A stretch of DNA of 8,967 nucleotides, taken from the NCBI RefSeq assembly GCF_042658365.1, contig NZ_JBHSQC010000013.1; one strand, written 5' to 3'. The notes under the pieces are model-generated. The model was not told the origin of the DNA. It ran no database searches and worked only from the letters and a program-made list of their open reading frames with translations. The translations under genes and the position numbers were made by a program. Source of the stretch: Carnobacterium_A antarcticum (GTDB lineage Bacteria; Bacillota; Bacilli; Lactobacillales; Carnobacteriaceae). Shown in pieces: positions 6,031 to 8,967 of this stretch. Position 1 is the stretch's first letter; every line of letters starts with the position of its first letter.

Positions 6031-6070
6031 AATAAAAAACGACTGCTAAAATTTTACTTTTAGCAGTCGC
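6031..6070 (-). terminator. Intrinsic terminator of the FAD oxidase gene
   Basis: A 12-bp perfect stem, CGACTGCTAAAA (6040-6051) with TTTTAGCAGTCG (6058-6069), has a 6-nt loop. On the minus strand it is followed by GTTTTTTATTC. It begins 21 bp past the oxidase stop and insulates the sugar operon from it. Confidence 0.88.
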
Positions 6071-6090
6071 TTTTATTGAATATAGCATTT

Positions 6091-7440
6091 TTACTGAATA
6101 GACAAAACTCCAATAAAACAATTAGCAGGATCATACTGCTTTTTCAGTTCTTTTAATTTTTTCAGATTAGCTGGTTTGTACATCATTTCTAGCTCATTTA
6201 ACTGGCCTATACCTAAAAAGTTGATATCTATTCCATTAGCGTATTTTCTTAACTGTTCCCACTTATCTTTCCAGTCCTCATTAGCTAGAAGAGCTTCTTC
6301 TGCCGAACCAAACGCTTTTCGCATGATCACCAAATAGTTGTTTTCTCGTTGCGAGTACGCCATGGCTTCATTTGATACTCTTCCAAAGTAACCGCCTAAT
6401 ACTTTTACTTGAGTAACCAGCTGAGGGTCGCCTGTGGTTACCAATTCTTGATTTAATTCACTTATTAGTTCATCAGGTAATTCATTTGTATAAAAGTTAA
6501 GCATTAACGTATTGCCGCTTGGATCAATAGGTGGAAATAATTTAATATAAGGAACAAAATCAACTTCGTCAAAAAGGAAACCGGAATATTTTTTTAATTC
6601 TTTAATCATTTGGTTGCCAGCAGCAGGGCTTCCTTTAATACATACCATTAATGCAATCACCAATTGACCTTTGTATTGTTCCGGCATTTGGCTAGTGAAT
6701 GGGGCAGTCGTAAAGGATAACGTTCCATTTAACTCATCAGGAGCATGCAAAATATAGTCAGTCAATTGTTGGATCAGTTGCGGATCATACTGGTAAAATA
6801 AATTGCCGGCTAAGACAGTCCCTCCTGGATGTGCTTCAAATACAAATTCAGTTACCACGCCAAAATTTCCTGCTCCGCCTCGAATGGCCCAGAATAAATC
6901 CGAGTGTTCCGTTTCAGAAGCTACCAGAATTTTCCCTGTTGCATCCACGACCCGAACTTTCCGTATACGCCCTGTTGTCACCCCATATTTTCTAATAAAA
7001 AATCCCATTCCGCTTCCTTGGGCATTGCCGCCAACCCCTACGCCGCCCATGTCTCCAGAAGTGATGGCTAAATCATAAGGCACCAGAGCTTCGCCCACTT
7101 TAAACCAGTTTGCACCACCGCCCACGGTTACCAAATTAGTCGATCCATCAACTTCTACTTGATCCAAACTAGAAATGTCGATTACTATTTCTTCATCTCC
7201 CGCACTGAATCCCGCTGCGCTATGTCCAGTACATTTCACAGTAAATGCCAATTCCTGCTCTCGGCAATAACGAATCGTTTGAACTACATCTGCTTCGTTA
7301 AGGCACTTCACAATTGCCAGCGGATGCGGATCGAAAACAGTATTTTTTACCATTCTTAAATTTTCATACTTTTTATTCGTCTCGGTGTACACTTCACCAT
7401 TCACTACAGCTGCTAAATATTCTTCATCAAACGTTTTCAT
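6091..7440 (-). CDS. FAD-binding oxidoreductase, berberine-bridge enzyme (BBE)-like
   Basis: This 449-aa protein has an N-terminal FAD_binding_4 domain (PCMH fold) and a C-terminal BBE domain. TGHS at residues 71-74 places His73 where the family attaches FAD through a histidine. The stretch GGVGVGGNAQGSGMGFFIRKYG has no cysteine at the second attachment site, so any covalent link should be single. DLFWAIRGGAGNFGVVTEF (about 181-199) is a strong family signature. The C-terminal YKPANLKKLKELKKQYDPANCF is the BBE motif. Relatives oxidise sugars, alcohols or other metabolites with O2, and the substrate here is unknown. No signal peptide is seen. The start at 7440 fits GGAGGAG (7449-7455) at 8 bp; the longer frame to 7536 extends past the predicted transcription start. 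A two-codon frame, ATGAAATGA, overlaps the start. It is a single-gene unit downstream of a LysR gene. Confidence 0.88.
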   Translation of the reverse strand: MKTFDEEYLAAVVNGEVYTETNKKYENLRMVKNTVFDPHPLAIVKCLNEADVVQTIRYCREQELAFTVKCTGHSAAGFSAGDEEIVIDISSLDQVEVDGSTNLVTVGGGANWFKVGEALVPYDLAITSGDMGGVGVGGNAQGSGMGFFIRKYGVTTGRIRKVRVVDATGKILVASETEHSDLFWAIRGGAGNFGVVTEFVFEAHPGGTVLAGNLFYQYDPQLIQQLTDYILHAPDELNGTLSFTTAPFTSQMPEQYKGQLVIALMVCIKGSPAAGNQMIKELKKYSGFLFDEVDFVPYIKLFPPIDPSGNTLMLNFYTNELPDELISELNQELVTTGDPQLVTQVKVLGGYFGRVSNEAMAYSQRENNYLVIMRKAFGSAEEALLANEDWKDKWEQLRKYANGIDINFLGIGQLNELEMMYKPANLKKLKELKKQYDPANCFIGVLSIQ

Positions 7441-7501
7441 TTCATTTTCTCCTCCTAAATCATATTGCTTTCTAATGGGTTCCAATCGCTCAATTCTCTT
7501 C

Positions 7502-7536
7502 ATGTTCCATTGTAAAGTAAAATAATACGAACACAA
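7502..7536 (-). promoter_or_regulatory. Promoter of the FAD oxidase gene
   Basis: On the minus strand, TTGTGT (7531-7536) lies 16 bp from TACAAT (7509-7514), giving a start near 7502 and a leader of about 60 nt. The -10 is strong and the -35 moderate. It supports the start at 7440. Confidence 0.55.
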
Positions 7537-7748
7537 AACATAACGTTTCCCAATTTTTGATGAGGCGTCTCAGCGTTTTCCTCAAATCAAGAAGCAAACC
7601 TTATTTAAAACTAACTGATTTAGAAACTTCAAGCGACTAGAATTATAAGCATTATTAAAAACCAAAAATGTGCATTGAAGGCAGTGGACATTAGGAATTG
7701 AGGATTGATCGAGTTAATTAAAAAGAAAACAAAAAGTCGGCTGGTCCT
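7537..7748. other. Spacer between the LysR gene and the oxidase
   Basis: About 210 bp without a supported gene. A U-rich stretch (minus strand, CTTTTTGTTTTCTTTTT, about 7720-7736) follows the LysR stop, but I find no convincing stem before it. No other repeat stands out. Confidence 0.45.
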
Positions 7749-8630
7749 TCACTCTATCTTTAAATTACTTCTAACGCTCTCCAAAAATTTCTTTGCAGCA
7801 TTTGAATGAATCTGATTCTTCTTCCAAACGATCGTCAATTTTGCTTCTAGACTTGGTTCTAAAGGACGAAAACAAAGATCACTCTCTCCAGTGGTATTTA
7901 TCAGACCATACAAACACAACGCATAACCAACTCCTTCGCTTACCAACAAAGACGCATTATAAAGTAAGTTGTATGTTGCGACTATGTTATACTGCTCCAA
8001 ATTATTGCCTAGCCAGTTTGATAATTCATTGGCTACATGTGTTTGACGAGACACGATCAACGGTAATCCCTTCAAATCACTTGAAACGATAACATCTTTC
8101 TTTGCTAAAGAACTGCTGTCTTGCATCAAAAGTCCCCATATATCTCTATCAGGCAAGCGGATAGCATCATATTTTTGTTTATCTGAAGGATCGATCACAA
8201 TCCCGAAATCTAATAACCCATTATCTAATTTTTCCGCCAATTCGTCCGCATTGCCGCTATATAGATGAATACGAACTTCAGGATACTCATCCATTATCTC
8301 TTTGCTTATTTTGGCGATCAGCCTCATTGCCTTACTTTCACCGCCACCGATATAAATATCGCCGCTAACAACTTCTGCTTCTTTAAGGTTTAAAGTTGTT
8401 TTATCTACCAAGGACAAAATCTCTTTTGCTCGATTAACTAAATATACTCCTTCTTCTGTCAAACTTATTTTTCTGTTGCCGCGAATAAATAAAATAATGC
8501 CTAACTCTTCTTCCAGTTCCTTAAGCTGTCTGGAAAGTGTCGGTTGGGAAAGATGCAACAACTGAGCTGCTGCTGAAATACTCTCCTCTTGTGCAACAGC
8601 TAAAAAATAGCGCAAGACACGAATTTCCAT
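7749..8630 (-). CDS. LysR-family transcriptional regulator
   Basis: This 293-aa protein has standard LysR length and layout. An N-terminal winged helix-turn-helix (residues 1-60) includes FLAVAQEESISAAAQLLHLSQPTLSRQLKELEEELG and ends at LTEEG. A linker helix follows, then a two-lobed periplasmic-binding-protein-like effector domain (about 90-290) with DIYIGGGES and LLDFGIVI. The ATG start is preceded by AGGAGG (8638-8643) at 7 bp. It lies immediately upstream of the oxidase gene on the same strand, unlike the usual divergent LysR arrangement. Control of that oxidase is therefore plausible but unproven. The effector is unknown. A 25-bp dyad upstream (8691-8715) may be an autoregulatory site. 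Confidence 0.93.
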   Translation of the reverse strand: MEIRVLRYFLAVAQEESISAAAQLLHLSQPTLSRQLKELEEELGIILFIRGNRKISLTEEGVYLVNRAKEILSLVDKTTLNLKEAEVVSGDIYIGGGESKAMRLIAKISKEIMDEYPEVRIHLYSGNADELAEKLDNGLLDFGIVIDPSDKQKYDAIRLPDRDIWGLLMQDSSSLAKKDVIVSSDLKGLPLIVSRQTHVANELSNWLGNNLEQYNIVATYNLLYNASLLVSEGVGYALCLYGLINTTGESDLCFRPLEPSLEAKLTIVWKKNQIHSNAAKKFLESVRSNLKIE

Positions 8631-8690
8631 ACATTTTCCTCCTATGTTTGATTGCTATATAGAGTCCTTCAAATAGGTATTTAACATCTC

Positions 8691-8715
8691 AACTATATCA
8701 TTCTATGATATAGTT
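8691..8715. promoter_or_regulatory. 25-bp inverted repeat upstream of the LysR gene
   Basis: AACTATATCA (8691-8700) and TGATATAGTT (8706-8715) form a perfect 10-bp dyad. One further base pair inside extends it to 11 bp around TCT. It ends 60 bp from the LysR start. It is A/T rich with no U tail, so it looks more like a protein site or leader hairpin than a terminator. Autoregulation by the LysR protein is a guess. Confidence 0.45.
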
Positions 8716-8762
8716 AGCCATTAAGTAAGGACTTAAGAAGGAAAACTATTTGTTTAATACTA

Positions 8763-8822
8763 TAGGTGCTTTAGCGGATATATTTTTGTTCAGCTGAATA
8801 AAAATATTTGGTTCTGCACCTA
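8763..8822. other. 60-bp nested inverted-repeat structure between tRNA and LysR gene
   Basis: An outer 7-bp stem, TAGGTGC (8763-8769) and GCACCTA (8816-8822), encloses a 28-bp near-palindrome (8780-8807) centred on TTCAGCTGAA. The palindrome has one imperfect pair, which is G-U in plus-strand RNA. The internal loops differ, about 10 and 8 nt. It matches no riboswitch or RNA class that I recognise. Confidence 0.45.
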
Positions 8823-8872
8823 ATTGTCATTATCATTCATACGTACGTGTAACAGTACTTTATAGAACAAAT

Positions 8873-8910
8873 AAAAAAGCCCCGACAGTCCGAAGACTGT
8901 TGGAGCTTTT
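8873..8910 (-). terminator. Terminator of the tRNA transcript
   Basis: On the minus strand, AAAAGCTCC pairs with GGGGCTTTT and ACAGTC with GACTGT, with one A-C mismatch between. They close on a C(UUCG)G tetraloop and are followed by GCTTTTTTATT. It starts a few bases after the tRNA end. It is the strongest intrinsic terminator in the window. Confidence 0.92.
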
Positions 8911-8914
8911 AGGA

Positions 8915-8967
8915 TACCGGCGGCCGGAATCGAACCGGCACGCCCTCGCGGGCACAGGATTTTGAGT
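8915..8967 (-). tRNA. tRNA-Leu (anticodon CAA), 3' part only
   Basis: The minus strand shows the anticodon loop CTCAAAA with stem bases up to the window edge. A long variable arm follows (GCCC-GCGA-GGGC), then a T arm (GCCGG, loop TTCGATT, CCGGC), acceptor strand CGCCGGT and discriminator A. The long variable arm makes it class II, and the loop reads anticodon CAA, hence leucine. The acceptor is followed by TCC, so CCA is not encoded and must be added enzymatically. The 5' half lies outside the window, so identity rests on the 3' part. Confidence 0.88.

Noticed and set aside
7441..7536. 32-residue N-terminal extension of the FAD oxidase
   Set aside because: The extension crosses the predicted promoter, and the best SD in the region serves the ATG at 7440.
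8816..8834. Fur-box-like sequence GATAATGACAATTAGGTGC on the minus strand
   Set aside because: Only 13 of 19 bases match the consensus, nearly all in one half, and it overlaps an arm of the nested palindrome. No iron-related gene is nearby.
1..8967. CRISPR arrays, insertion sequences, transposases, phage or defence genes
   Set aside because: No regularly spaced repeats, terminal inverted repeats with a transposase, or relevant proteins are visible. The tRNA end shows no attachment-site duplication within the window.

Overview
The window is low-GC DNA from a Gram-positive host, most likely a member of the Lactobacillales such as Carnobacterium or Enterococcus. This rests on strong AGGAGG-type ribosome binding sites, GTG starts, a cellobiose-type PTS permease with a phospho-beta-glucosidase, cre-like sites, and an rRNA-leader motif (TTGAAAACTGAACAAAG) typical of these bacteria. 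The genus call is inference. Every gene I can support lies on the minus strand, so transcription runs from high to low coordinates.

In transcription order, the window opens with the 3' part of a class II tRNA, read as tRNA-Leu(CAA), followed by a strong UUCG-loop terminator. A roughly 240-bp spacer with two notable inverted repeats leads to a LysR-family regulator. Next is a separately promoted FAD-linked oxidase of the berberine-bridge (BBE) type, which ends in a clear intrinsic terminator.

The centre is a beta-glucoside utilisation cluster: a PTS EIIC permease, a GH1 (phospho-)beta-glucosidase and a GntR/UTRA regulator, closed by a 20-bp perfect stem terminator. Its control region is dense. 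It holds a good sigma-A promoter, two abutting 21-bp inverted repeats over the core promoter, two cre-like sites 21 bp apart, and a perfect 22-bp palindrome of the GntR/TreR operator type just upstream of the -35. The likely logic is uptake and phosphorylation of a beta-glucoside through EIIC with EIIA/EIIB made elsewhere, hydrolysis by the GH1 enzyme, specific control by the GntR protein and catabolite control by CcpA.

Downstream is a class I flavoprotein disulfide reductase of the RclA/Har type, a family linked to hypothiocyanous acid and oxidant defence, with its own terminator. The last 560 bases contain no supported protein gene. They hold three tandem consensus-type promoters and an rRNA leader pointing out of the window, so an rRNA operon very probably begins just left of position 1.

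I see no CRISPR array, transposase, phage gene or clearly new multi-gene system. The most interesting features are regulatory: the EIIC control region, a decayed operator copy upstream of rclA, and unexplained palindromes next to the tRNA. Several starts are moved inward from the longest open frame, to 2959, 4484 and 7440, on ribosome-binding-site evidence.
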